A stretch of 64,000 bases of DNA from Effrenium voratum (GCA_963377175.1 CAUJNA010003506.1:55001-119000); one strand, 5' to 3'. Positions 24,771 through 33,651 are shown, numbered from the stretch's first letter. A program made the numbers and translations. Notes: generated by a model not told the origin, from the letters alone.

Positions 24771-26610
24771 AAATCCTGGGCGCGGAGACCCAGAGCGTCT
24801 CTGGGTGCGCAGGGCCGGGCTGTGATCCGTATCGATGGAGGTCTGAGGTCTCAGGTGGGTATGGGTCAAAATAAAACCATCAGAGGACCGCAGATTTTTC
24901 AGTCCCTGGTTCCATTTTCCGGGGTTCCATGTTGGGTGCCATTTGGGACCCACTGCCAGGTCAATTCCGCAACCCGTTGATTCTCTTGGCCTCGGTTTGG
25001 GAAAAATGGATCGGTCGGTGCAACAGAAGACAGGCCTTGGACGTTTCTCGGAGTCCTCCAGGCTCGAACAGCAGCAACTCCGCTCGAGTGACACGTCCAG
25101 CATCTGCCTCCAGTTCCAGTGTTTCGACTTGGCTCCAAGCTTGTCAAGAGGCTATTTGCAGTGCCAGCAGAGTTTGTGTTTGTACTTACCCTTCAGAGTT
25201 TGTGTTTGTACTTACCCTTCACTCCTCTTTTGCCCTTGGTCAATTTGACGACCTTGTGAAGTAGCTCTTGCGCACACAAGCTCCTGAGCAGCTCTTAAGG
25301 AAACGGGTTGTTTGTGTTCCCACTTGAGCGCAAGAGTGTAGCCAGCGGACCAAATCCCATAACTTCAAATCTTTGAATGTACTCAATGCATCGCAAACAT
25401 CCAAGGGCAAGCGGCCACCTCGTCCGCGGATGGTGGCTGCCTAAGATGCATGCCGGAATTTCCGGCAAGACGTCTTAGAGCGTTTGGCCTTCGAATTCTA
25501 TCTCAGCCGTGCCTGGAAAGGGCGCGGTCCAAGCCGTTCTGTTTTGCAGCCCTTTTGACGGCAGCTGACGAGGGCCTGGAGCCCCTTCAACCTCAAAACG
25601 GCTTGACTTGTTTTCACACTGCGAAACAGCTGGTGGAGGGGCCTTTTCTGGCTTGGGTTTGGTTTCAGAGCGGCCAGTTGCCTTCAGCGCCTTCAGGTGC
25701 CAGCACAGCCGCCCAGAGGCGGGGGCTGTGGGAGTCACTATGGACACAGGCTCCAGGCTCAGGCAAGCGACAAGTGGGATGCCTGTGCCGAGCGCTTTGA
25801 GACAGGAGATTTGGCTGTGGGTCAAAACCAACGGTACCATTTTGGGGTGGGTGCACCACTCATTTTAGTCTATTTTAGTGGGGACTGGGATGTTCACTGG
25901 GGGTACGGGTTTCTGACCCATGGCCATTTGAAGCCAGTCACTCCGGCAGACCACTGAAAGCGACGCAGACGTTTGGCCCTCTTTGATCAGCTGCATGACG
26001 CGTGGTGCTTGGCATGCGAAGCCAGACGCCGACGTCTCCATCGGCTGCCCGCGCATGCTTGCGCAGCAGCTCTTCTCTAGCGGGCTGCCTGTCCGCGTTT
26101 TCATGGAAAGCTGAGAAAGCCTACGAACCCGATGGGGGCTCCAGGAATCAACAGATCAGAAGACAAAAGACTCTATGAAGTAATCGGTGCTATGTGGTTG
26201 TGCTGAGCGCTTTGCAGTGATGTGGTTGCGGAATAGGTGTTGCTTGACGCGTCAAGCAAGACGCTGTTACACGACTTGCTTGCGGTTGAATACCTGTAAG
26301 ACCCCACATTGGTAGCCCTAGCATGTTGAATTCGGAGGGCAGGGCGTTTTCGCCATGCCCACCAAAAACCAAGGGGTCGACTGAGCTCCAAACCTTTGGG
26401 GCAGCCGCTATTCCCAGGTTCCGAGTGCTGCAGGAGATGGGCCAGGCAGGCGCGTTGAGAGAGACCTCTGGGCAGGTGTGGTTCTTAGAACGCCTTTTTG
26501 ACTTTCTTCCCCCAGGGTCCATGAGACGAGCTGTGTTTTCCCTCGGTGTTTTTTGAGCCTGGCTTAGAGCTTACTTGCGTTCAGCGGTTGAGAGGGCTGT
26601 TGCAACTCCG
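24771..26610. other. Host DNA without a supportable gene
   Basis: Starts with a copy of the GGGTATGGGTCAAAA repeat (24,850-24,960, listed separately). AGAGTTTGTGTTTGTACTTA occurs twice in tandem at about 25,167-25,215. Short frames only. Confidence 0.5.
24850..24960 (+). repeat. GGGTATGGGTCAAAA dispersed element, copy
   Basis: Aligns over about 100 bases with the reverse complement of 60,723-60,835: GGGTATG(G/A)GTCAAAA, AAACCA(T/C)CAG(A/G)GGACC, CAG, AGTCC, then TCCATTT(T/A)CC and GGGT(G/A)CC. A shorter relative is at 16,345-16,410. Confidence 0.7.
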
Positions 26611-27182
26611 AATAGCCAAGCCCAAGCTAACTTTCGACGAAGACCGAGTGCCAGGTCCAAATGAGGATTTCTGGGATGATTCCCCTTGCTGCCCCAGCCC
26701 ACCACTTCTACCCCCCTTCCAGTGTTCTGCTCACAACACAACACAACACAACACAACGCAACGCAACGCAACGCAACGCAACGCAACGCAACCCGACCCA
26801 ACCCAACACAACACAACACAACACAACACAACACAACACAACACAACACAACACACCACACCACACCGCACCGCACCGCACCGCACCGCACCGCCGAATA
26901 GCCAAGCCCAAGCTAACTTTCGACGAAGACCGAGTGCCAGGTCCAAATGAGGATTTCTGGGATGATTCCCCTTGCTGCCCCAGCCCACCACTTCTACCCC
27001 CCTTCCAGTGTTCTGCTCACAACACAACACAACACAACACAACGCAACGCAACGCAACGCAACGCAACGCAACGCAACCCGACCCAACCCAACACAACAC
27101 AACACAACACAACACAACACAACACAACACAACACAACACACCACACCACACCGCACCGCACCGCACCGCACCGCACCGCAC
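26611..27182 (+). repeat. Tandem duplication, 286-base unit x2
   Basis: Bases 26,611-26,896 are followed by an almost identical copy, 26,897-27,182. Each unit has about 120 bases of unique sequence (which can be read as KPKLTFDEDRVPGPNEDFWD, perhaps a captured exon piece) followed by CAACA/CAACG/CACCG microsatellite. Confidence 0.9.
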
Positions 27183-27690
27183 CACAACACAACACAACAC
27201 AACACAACACAACACAACACAACGCAACACAACACACCACACCACACCACAACACAACACACAACACACAACACACAACACACAACACACAACACACAAC
27301 ACACAACACACAACACACAACACACAACACACAACACACAAGACACAACACACAACACACAACACACAACACACAACACACAACACACAACACACAACAC
27401 ACAACACACAACACACAACACACAACACACAACACACAACACACAACACACAACACACAACACACAAAACACAACACACAACACATTGGGCTTTTCTTCC
27501 AACGTTGTGGGATTGTGACACAACACAACGCAGCGCACAGCACAACACACACACACCACACACACACACACGCAACACACAGCACACAACACAAACACAC
27601 AACACGCAGCGTGCAACACAGAACACAACACACAACACGCGCGCGCAACACACAACACCACAACACACAACACACAACACGCACACACAT
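26735..27690. repeat. CAACA/CAACACA satellite array
   Basis: Nearly continuous CAACA, CAACG, CACCG and CAACACA units, interrupted by the unique part of the tandem duplication and by a short unique phrase near 27,487-27,530. Frames across it are repeat artefacts. Confidence 0.95.
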
Positions 27691-28098
27691 CCACATAAAC
27701 ATAAACACACGCCAACACTCCTAACGCATGAGCAGGTTGCTGTTTCGAGTGTTTCCAAACTGATCCCGTAGGTTCCTGCGCGCGCATCCCATGTGTACAG
27801 GAGACAGGGGCGAGAGTAACCATCCACGAGCGGCCGGACCATGAGGGCGGGTCGGGACCCAAAGGCTGCGCGTAGGCCACATGTGCCACGGGCAACAGAC
27901 CGGTTCTTTACTTGAGGTTGGTAGGCTTGTGTTTTGTTTGCGTTTGCAGTTGCGGCTTGGATGAAGTTGCTGTCGTTCTCTTTCTTCCCATGTGATCGTG
28001 TTGTGTTTGCCCGGCCTCCCTCCACCTCCCAACTAAAGTACGGGCCCTCCAACAATCCGTCCCTCTTGAAGTCGAGGCCTTACTTCGCCATCCTCGGC
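27685..28098. repeat. Long direct repeat, copy 2, ends at the assembly gap
   Basis: Second copy of 2,661-3,074. It breaks off exactly where the N run begins, so the sequence that truly lies left of the viral element is not established here. Confidence 0.9.
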
Positions 28099-28198
28099 NN
28101 NNNNNNNNNNNNNNNNNNNNNNNNNNNNNNNNNNNNNNNNNNNNNNNNNNNNNNNNNNNNNNNNNNNNNNNNNNNNNNNNNNNNNNNNNNNNNNNNNN
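28099..28198. other. Scaffold gap, 100 N
   Basis: Exactly 100 N, the conventional size for an unsized scaffold join. The viral terminal repeat starts at the first base after it. Confidence 0.99.
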
Positions 28199-28729
28199 GC
28201 CCATCTTTTTTCTATAAAAAATCCTGGGACCCCCCCCACACCTTTAGCAACATTTTAAAACAGCACCTCAAAAGGCACATTTTCAAAAATCAACATTTTA
28301 AAGCAGGTAATTTCCTAGTAAGTTCATCCATATTTTAAAAAAATAAATTTTACAAAATTTCAAAATATAAATTTCAAAATATAAATTTCAAAATATAAAT
28401 TTCAAAATATAAATTTCAAAATATAAATTTCAAAATATAAATTTCAAAAAATAATTTTAAAAAATAATTTTTAAAAAAAATAAATTTTCAAAAAAAAATA
28501 ATTTTAAAAAATAATTTTAAAAAAAATAAATTTTCAAAAAAAATAATTTTAAAAAATAAATTTCAAAAAATAGAAATTTTAAAATAATAATAATATAATT
28601 TTACAAAATATAATTTTACAAAATTTTCAATAAATATTATTCCAAAAATTATGATAAATGATTTTACAATAAATTTTATCACAATTTTTGTAGACATATT
28701 ATGGGCAAGGTCTGGTTCATTCGTTTTTT
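28199..28729 (+). repeat. Left terminal inverted repeat
   Basis: Reverse complement of 48,403-48,938 with a few small indels. It contains a G/C run (GGGACCCCCCC), AT-rich DNA and about six copies of the 14-base unit ATTTCAAAATATAA at 28,362-28,450. Its inner end carries ATGGGCAAGGTCT at 28,701-28,713. The outer end begins with GCCCAT, the partial mirror of that motif cut by the gap, so the true terminus may lie several bases to the left. Confidence 0.95.
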
Positions 28730-28772
28730 TATTGATTTTACAGTTTTTACAGTTGTTATAATTGAATAGCAT
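28563..28772 (-). pseudogene. Truncated CxxC-family gene at the left TIR
   Basis: An ATG at 28,770-28,772 is preceded by a copy of the element's upstream motif (28,801-28,826). It opens a frame starting MLFNYNNCKNCKINKKTNEP. The CKNC motif close to the N-terminus matches the start of the three CxxC...CxxC proteins at the right end (CKEC, CYDC, CKDC). After about 15 residues the frame runs into the TIR, and the rest is translated repeat (Ile/Phe/Tyr-rich). I read this as the promoter and first codons of a fourth family member cut off when the TIR was acquired or extended. It is probably not functional. Confidence 0.6.
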
Positions 28773-28800
28773 TATTTCTATTAATATATATAATTAGTAT

Positions 28801-28826
28801 TTATTTAAATACTTTGTTACAAGAAT
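28801..28826 (-). promoter_or_regulatory. Shared upstream motif, degenerate copy
   Basis: Read on the minus strand it is TTCTTGTAACAAAGTATTTA then AATAA, matching the motif found before five right-block genes. It ends 28 bases before the ATG of the truncated CxxC gene, the same spacing as elsewhere. Confidence 0.6.
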
Positions 28827-28836
28827 TATTTATATT

Positions 28837-29175
28837 TTAATTTTCAACAATTACATATTTACCATCATCGCCCTTAATAATCTTATAGTATTCTAATGTT
28901 TGTTCTTTTGGACTTTTGATTTGTCCCTTATTTAACATATCGCAATATTTTTTACGCTTCGTGTCATAATCACCGCTGGGTCTGCCTATCCCTTTCTTTT
29001 CAAAGATTTTGTCAATCTTTTCCTTCTCTTCATTGCTATTTTTTGGTTCGTTTGCCTTTGCATCAAGTTTCTGGTCAATAGTTTTTATCATCTCGTACAA
29101 CAGTTTAACATTTTTACTAACTGTCATTATCTTCTTTGATAGTTCAACAATAACATTATTCTCAACTTCAGACAT
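28837..29175 (-). CDS. Unknown viral protein, 112 aa
   Basis: A polar, Lys/Glu-rich protein that starts MSEVENNVIVELSKKIMTVS. Residues about 5-45 have heptad-like hydrophobic spacing (possible short coiled coil). A basic middle contains GIGRPSGDYDTKRKKYCDML. The family is not recognised. It is the last of four small leftward genes between the left TIR and the ATPase, none of which has the long upstream motif, so it may belong to the same expression class as the capsid genes (inference). Confidence 0.7.
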   Translation of the reverse strand: MSEVENNVIVELSKKIMTVSKNVKLLYEMIKTIDQKLDAKANEPKNSNEEKEKIDKIFEKKGIGRPSGDYDTKRKKYCDMLNKGQIKSPKEQTLEYYKIIKGDDGKYVIVEN

Positions 29176-29258
29176 TTCTATATATATTTATTTATATAAT
29201 TAATTATTTAAATATTTATTTATAAAATTGATTTAATGTAAAATCTACTCTTTAAGTA

Positions 29259-29576
29259 CTAACTTATGTCCCTGTTGAAACTAACATTAATCAAATGTTC
29301 GTTAGTTTCAATAACCATATCGCCTCCTGATTTTTTCTGAATATTAAAATCTTTATCTGTTTTTTTAAAAGAAAACATACATGGAACACAACTAACCTTA
29401 ACACCATCTTTTTTATCTACCGTCAATTCATTCTTAAAATTCATAACATGATTACATTTATCGCATTTTACAGCTTTATTTTCGCCCAGTGATTTAACAC
29501 TTTCCGTTGTTTTTTTCCGAGCTTCAATATCTGGCATTGGTCTTTCTTTGCTTTTACTCTTTTTCTTTTTTCCCAT
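29259..29576 (-). CDS. Small zinc-ribbon protein, 105 aa
   Basis: Begins with a lysine-rich stretch (MGKKKKSKSKERP) and holds two CxxC pairs, C38/C41 and C63/C66, separated by 21 residues, the layout of a zinc ribbon. This suggests nucleic-acid binding, perhaps transcriptional. The start overlaps the end of the upstream gene (29,554-29,742) by 23 bases in another frame, so the two are probably co-transcribed. No specific family recognised. Confidence 0.75.
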   Translation of the reverse strand: MGKKKKSKSKERPMPDIEARKKTTESVKSLGENKAVKCDKCNHVMNFKNELTVDKKDGVKVSCVPCMFSFKKTDKDFNIQKKSGGDMVIETNEHLINVSFNRDIS

Positions 29577-29742
29577 TTATATTAATATTTACATTTTTAT
29601 TTTTGATATATTGTATTCCTAATTTTATTAATTCTAATGTATAATAACAGCATTTCTTAATTTTATTGTCAGTTATTATTACTTGTTCTATTTTCTCTAC
29701 TTCATCTATTATATTAATATAATCTGAATAACTCCTTTTCAT
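29554..29742 (-). CDS. Unknown viral protein, 62 aa
   Basis: Short Ile/Lys/Asn-rich protein (MKRSYSDYINIIDEVEKIEQ and onward) with no recognisable motif. Its ATG overlaps the stop of the gene before it as ATGA (29,739-29,742), and its end overlaps the next gene. This packing supports it being a real gene despite its size. Confidence 0.55.
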   Translation of the reverse strand: MKRSYSDYINIIDEVEKIEQVIITDNKIKKCCYYTLELIKLGIQYIKNKNVNININGKKEKE

Positions 29743-29921
29743 ATTAAATAATAAGATAAATTATTTTTCATTTCTGCCTTTCTCTTCTTGTAAAGTTTTT
29801 TCATTGTATCGTCTTTATTCCATCTATATTCTACAAATTTCTGATGATGTTTTGAATTTAGATGTTTAAATAAATATTTGTCATCATACGTTTTACCACA
29901 ATTGCAATGGATAATGGTCAT
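29739..29921 (-). CDS. C2H2-like zinc-finger protein, 60 aa
   Basis: N-terminus reads MTIIHCNCGKTYDDKYLFKH with a following NSKHH, giving Cys6, Cys8, His20 and His25/26. This is a compact finger with the CxC spacing shortened relative to the usual CxxC. The rest is basic (KKLYKKRKAE). It is likely a DNA- or RNA-binding accessory protein. A similar leader, AATTTATCTTATTATTTA, precedes this gene's ATG and the next one's. Confidence 0.65.
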   Translation of the reverse strand: MTIIHCNCGKTYDDKYLFKHLNSKHHQKFVEYRWNKDDTMKKLYKKRKAEMKNNLSYYLI

Positions 29922-30183
29922 ATAAATAATAAGATAAATTATTTACAATTAATCTTATTATTTTCATGCATAATAGAATATTGGTGGGGCACAGCACTTG
30001 GGGTTTTCATTGCACACGCGAGCAAGACACAAAACTAATTATCTTCAATGCTTATTGATTGAAGCAATGGAAAACCTGTTCCATTATGTTATTCACCGCA
30101 CTCATAACATAATGATGTTCCATTTAATATTAATTACAAGTTAATTTTTAAATATAATTTTCTATATTTCTTTAATATCAACT
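29922..30183. other. Divergent intergenic region with three hairpins
   Basis: Separates the leftward small genes from the rightward ATPase. Richer in GC than its surroundings at 29,980-30,120. It carries three consecutive perfect stem-loops (listed separately). No gene and no tRNA cloverleaf that I can draw. Confidence 0.7.
30043..30114. promoter_or_regulatory. Three consecutive stem-loops
   Basis: Stem 1: CTTCAAT/ATTGAAG (30,043-30,049 with 30,058-30,064, 8-base loop). Stem 2: AATGGAA/TTCCATT (30,066-30,072 with 30,079-30,085, 6-base loop). Stem 3: ATTATGTTAT/ATAACATAAT (30,083-30,092 with 30,104-30,113, extendable by one C-G pair at 30,082/30,114, 11-base loop). Stems 2 and 3 share three bases, so they could be alternatives. 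Possible origin, terminator or structured RNA. The function is unknown. Confidence 0.6.
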
Positions 30184-30947
30184 ATGACAGATGTCCCAAT
30201 AATAAAACCAATAAACATAACTGAATATGAATTCAAACAATCCAAATATGAGCACGTGCCAAAATTACCATTTAGAAGTATTATAGTTGCGAGTTCGACG
30301 GGAGGCAAAACAGTTTTAGTTCAGAATCTTATTTTAAATGTTTATAGAAATTCATTTGCAAGAATATTTATATTTTCCCCCAGCGTTCATAATGACCCAA
30401 CTTTTACAGAAGTTAAAAAATACATCAGGGATGAATTGCACGTAGATGATGAAAAAGAACAAATATATTTTGATAATTATAATCCAAGTGATTTAGAAAA
30501 TGTAATTGAAAGACAGAAGAAAATAATTAATTATATGAAATCTAAAAAGATAAAGAAACTGCATTCAATATTAATCGTTATAGATGACCACGCAGACGAT
30601 CCTAAATTTGTTAGATATAGTAAATTATTACATGGATTATTTACAAGAGGTAGGCACGATGCAGTAAGTGTAATTTGTTCAACACAAAAATATAATGTTT
30701 TAGCGCCTATCATTCGTTTAAATGCCAGTTCATATATATTTTTAGGTTGAAAAATGCAAGTGAGTTAATGAGTTTTATTGAAGAAAATAGCGCCATTGTT
30801 GATAAACAGCAATTATTAGATATGTATCATCAAGCCGTTAATGACGCACCTTATAGTTTCTTCTACGTGAATATGAATGCTAAAGACATTAACAAAATGT
30901 TTCATATCAGATTTGAACAGGCGTTTCAAATTACGAATGATGAATAA
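30184..30947 (+). CDS. Packaging ATPase (A32/FtsK-HerA type), frameshifted
   Basis: The genome-packaging ATPase that pumps viral DNA into the capsid. Residues 36-43 (ASSTGGKT) form the Walker A loop, residues 129-135 (ILIVIDD) the Walker B strand and acids, and STQKYN further on fits the sensor region. In the first frame the protein stops at 30,748-30,750 after ...SSYIFLG. The natural continuation (RLKNASELMSFIEENSAIVD and onward, to 30,947) is in the -1 frame, so one T is missing from the T5 run at 30,739-30,743. The conserved C-terminal RLKN...E segment typical of these ATPases lies after the break. About 254 residues in total, which is normal for the family. It faces away from the four leftward genes. 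Confidence 0.9.
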
Positions 30948-30977
30948 AGATATTCTAATTTAATATAATATAATAAT

Positions 30978-31211
30978 ATGTCAATGAAACTATGTAGAAG
31001 TGGTGGATTTTATCGTAGAGGTAATTATAACTTTCATACTAATTCTTGGATACATAAACTTTATAAAGTGTTAAAAAGACGACCAACAGACGAGGAATTA
31101 TTAAGATTTCAAAATAATTTTGTTGATGAAGAAGATTTAATAGATGATATAAGTAGTACTACTTCAACAACAATACCAGAGGATAAAATGACAGATTATG
31201 ATAGCAATTAA
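30978..31211 (+). CDS. Unknown viral protein, 77 aa
   Basis: Follows the ATPase on the same strand by 30 bases. Basic and aromatic N-terminal half (MSMKLCRSGGFYRRGNYNFH), then an acidic, Ser/Thr-rich tail ending DYDSN. The pattern RRPTDEELLRFQNNFVDEE is protein-like. No family recognised. Confidence 0.6.
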   Translation: MSMKLCRSGGFYRRGNYNFHTNSWIHKLYKVLKRRPTDEELLRFQNNFVDEEDLIDDISSTTSTTIPEDKMTDYDSN

Positions 31212-31240
31212 TAATATTATTATATGTTAATATTATTAAT

Positions 31241-31450
31241 TTAAATTAACGAAGCATTGCAAAATTGTAAAGCAGGAAGTTTATATATTAATTTGTCAGA
31301 TTTTTCTTTCTCCAGTTTCTCAATTCGTGCCACACATTCTTGAAGAGATTTAATAATTAAAGTGTCTGCTCGTGTTTTTTCATCTATACTTAAATTCTTA
31401 ATGTCTTCCAAACTATTATTTTCATTATCTTTACTTTGACCAATACCCAT
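31241..31450 (-). CDS. Small protein with N-myristoylation-like start, 69 aa
   Basis: Starts MGIGQSKDNENN: Gly2 with small/polar residues at 5-6 is the classic context for N-terminal myristoylation, which would tether the protein to host membranes. Residues about 14-55 (Leu/Ile spaced, EKLEKEKS) suggest a short coiled coil. It is the most distal gene of the leftward morphogenesis block. No homologue recognised, and the lipidation is inference from the motif. Confidence 0.6.
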   Translation of the reverse strand: MGIGQSKDNENNSLEDIKNLSIDEKTRADTLIIKSLQECVARIEKLEKEKSDKLIYKLPALQFCNASLI

Positions 31451-31461
31451 TATATATAATA

Positions 31462-32265
31462 TTATTTAGATTTTAATTTTTCAAAATTGAAATGTTGGTT
31501 TTCTTCTTCTTCTTCGTCTTCAGTTGGTGCTGGTATTTCTGTTGGACTTTCAGATGAAGAACTATGGACAGTAACAGGTGGAGAACTATGAACACTAATA
31601 ATTTCATTAGAAGAACTACTGCTAGCTTGTGCATTTCCTGCTGTTATTTGATTGACTAAATCTGCGATATTTATAGTTGTTGCAATTGCGCTGTGCGATA
31701 AGTTTAATATGATATCTGCTACTGTAGCGCCGTTGTGTAGCATTATTTCTATCATTTTTGTCAGTTTGAACTTCTTTTCTTCTTCATCGCTGTCATCCTC
31801 ATCTGGTGGTTTCTTTGGCGGTGGTTCTGGCGGTTTGTTGTTGTCGAGCATTTTAGTAAAGGCTGACACCATTGCGTCGCGTTGGTTTTTCAGTGTTTGT
31901 GTTGCTTGTGTTCTTGTTGGTTCATTTCTTTTGTATGTGTTGTGCCAAAAGTTTTTAAGCATTATTTTAAACATATTGTCTTGGTTTTCCTTTACCTTAA
32001 ACGCTTCAAATGTCATATTTAATTGTTGATTTGCATCATTGTATAACTTTTCTTGAGTCTCTCTGGTTTCTGTGGCGATTGTATCTGTGTTGGTTGCAAT
32101 GTCAATAAACTCTCTCGGCGTGCCCTTTTTCATCAATTTCGGTGGTTGTATTGTTGTTGAAGTGTTTGGTTTTGTTAGGTTATGTATTGTAAAACTGTCG
32201 TGATCATATTTATCATTGAACTTTTGCTTCTTTCTTTTCAGTATGTTTTTAGTTAATATTATCAT
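31462..32265 (-). CDS. Unknown structural-block protein, 267 aa
   Basis: Highly polar. The N-terminus is basic (ILKRKKQKFNDKYDHD). The middle has Thr/Gln-rich segments and a proline cluster (KPPEPPPKKPPDEDDSDEEE), followed by a predicted helix (LTKMIEIMLHNGATVADIIL). The C-terminal tail is Ser-rich then acidic (PAPTEDEEEEENQHFNFEKL). Placed 16 bases after the next gene of the capsid block on the same strand. This could be a scaffold or minor virion protein, but no family is recognised. The ATG at 32,263-32,265 is the only one near the 5' end. Confidence 0.65.
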   Translation of the reverse strand: MIILTKNILKRKKQKFNDKYDHDSFTIHNLTKPNTSTTIQPPKLMKKGTPREFIDIATNTDTIATETRETQEKLYNDANQQLNMTFEAFKVKENQDNMFKIMLKNFWHNTYKRNEPTRTQATQTLKNQRDAMVSAFTKMLDNNKPPEPPPKKPPDEDDSDEEEKKFKLTKMIEIMLHNGATVADIILNLSHSAIATTINIADLVNQITAGNAQASSSSSNEIISVHSSPPVTVHSSSSESPTEIPAPTEDEEEEENQHFNFEKLKSK

Positions 32266-32281
32266 TATAATTATTTATATA

Positions 32282-33262
32282 TTATTTCTTTCCTTTACCT
32301 TTAAAACTTGCCTTGAGTTCTTCTATTCTACCTTTGCCTAAATTTACTATCCACCCGCCATTATCAATAGTGTCTAAAATCATATCTGTTAAATATTCTT
32401 TGTATGTTCTCGCCTTGCCTCTGCCTTTGTGTTTCAATTCTTCTTGTATTTCGCTTTCTTCTGGCACTTGAATTCCTCTTAAATAAAATTGAAATTTAAT
32501 ATCATTTACTGTTAAATTAGGGTTGTCTTTCCAGTAAGCGGGACTAATAGTATTATCTATTGTTGTTTTAAATAATGGCGTCATTGGCAATGGTGGTGGT
32601 TGTTGGGCTGCTGAACTTGATGCTCCTGTTGCTTGATATTCTACTTGGGCATCATCTCCGCCTGAAATTGGCGAACCTTCGTATTCTAATACTGGGAGAT
32701 TATCTGGTACTGTTCTTGTTGTTGCTGATGGTGCTGATTGTCTATTGCCTAGCATTCTTTGAAAAATTGTTCCGCCCATATCTCTTAAATTTGATGCCAT
32801 TGCTTGACTCACTTCATTTACTCTTTCTTTTGTTGCTGTTGCTAGTTCTTGCAGTCTTGTATCTACCATCCCTTCGTGTTGCCTTGCCGTTTGTTGTGGT
32901 GTTGAAAAATCATATTCATCTTCTATTGCTTCTGCGTTTCTGGTTAATGGTGTGTCAGCATTCATCCTATGCACTGCATAAGTGTGCCCGTTTCTGCGCG
33001 CTTCCTGTTTCATCATTATCTCTCTCATCTGCCTGTCTAATATTCTCATCTGTTGGTCTTTCAATAATTCTAAGTGGTCGCTTCCATCAAAAAAACTTCC
33101 TTGAGGACTTGCTTTGAAGAATGTAGCATCTCGGTTAGGCAGTTTTCCTGTTAATTGTTCGTTCTCGCCTATTAGGTTAGCGATTTCTTCATAAGTAGGT
33201 CGTCGTTTCAATCCAAATTTTGCATATGGATTTATTAATTCTAAACTTGCTGTAGTTGCCAT
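32282..33262 (-). CDS. Unknown structural-block protein, 326 aa
   Basis: Starts MATTASLELINPYAKFGLKR. Residues about 70-170 are long amphipathic helix (repeated QMREIMMKQEARR and LQELATATKERVNEVSQAMA segments). The centre is Pro/Ser-rich. The C-terminal third contains ISPAYWKDNPNLTVNDIKFQ, a compact helical segment (TYKEYLTDMILDTIDNGGW) and a lysine-rich end (KASFKGKGKK). Located directly between the small gene downstream of the capsid gene and the acidic protein. It is plausibly a scaffold or internal virion protein from position alone. Confidence 0.65.
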   Translation of the reverse strand: MATTASLELINPYAKFGLKRRPTYEEIANLIGENEQLTGKLPNRDATFFKASPQGSFFDGSDHLELLKDQQMRILDRQMREIMMKQEARRNGHTYAVHRMNADTPLTRNAEAIEDEYDFSTPQQTARQHEGMVDTRLQELATATKERVNEVSQAMASNLRDMGGTIFQRMLGNRQSAPSATTRTVPDNLPVLEYEGSPISGGDDAQVEYQATGASSSAAQQPPPLPMTPLFKTTIDNTISPAYWKDNPNLTVNDIKFQFYLRGIQVPEESEIQEELKHKGRGKARTYKEYLTDMILDTIDNGGWIVNLGKGRIEELKASFKGKGKK

Positions 33263-33308
33263 ATTTATTATAATAATAGTTAGATTATTAATATTATTAT
33301 AATAAATC

Positions 33309-33626
33309 TTAAGTAAATATTAACTTTTTTGTATCTTCATACCATTTATTTAAATGTTCTTTTGTTGCATGTGGTAAGTTAGGACGATATAATTCGCCCA
33401 TCATTCTATCCAGCTCATTTACATAGTTTGCTCTCTTGTTTCCTTCGTCAATCTTTTTCCTTAATGCTACTGATGCTTCTTGTGAGTTTCTTAACTTCAT
33501 TTGTTCGTGTAGGTGTTCTAAATATTTTGTATCGTTCATATCAAATGGCGAGTATTTAATTTGTGAGGATTGTAAAAATACTTTACCTTTATTTTTCTTA
33601 TTATTTCTTTTGTGGAATTTATACAT
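33309..33626 (-). CDS. Unknown small protein after the capsid gene, 105 aa
   Basis: I take the ATG at 33,624-33,626 because the longer frame would overlap the capsid gene's 3' end and lacks a better context. Basic start (MYKFHKRNNKKNKGK), helical middle (YLEHLHEQMKLRNSQEASVALRK shortened here) and C-terminal HATKEHLNKWYEDTKKLIFT. No family recognised. Transcribed in line with the capsid gene, with 25 bases between them. Confidence 0.6.
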   Translation of the reverse strand: MYKFHKRNNKKNKGKVFLQSSQIKYSPFDMNDTKYLEHLHEQMKLRNSQEASVALRKKIDEGNKRANYVNELDRMMGELYRPNLPHATKEHLNKWYEDTKKLIFT

Positions 33627-33651
33627 TATATATTTATCATAGATTTTAATT

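Noticed and set aside
31652..33117. Plus-strand open frames opposite the structural-block genes
   Set aside because: They are hydrophobic shadows (Leu/Val/Cys) of the minus-strand genes, whose composition and spacing are coherent.
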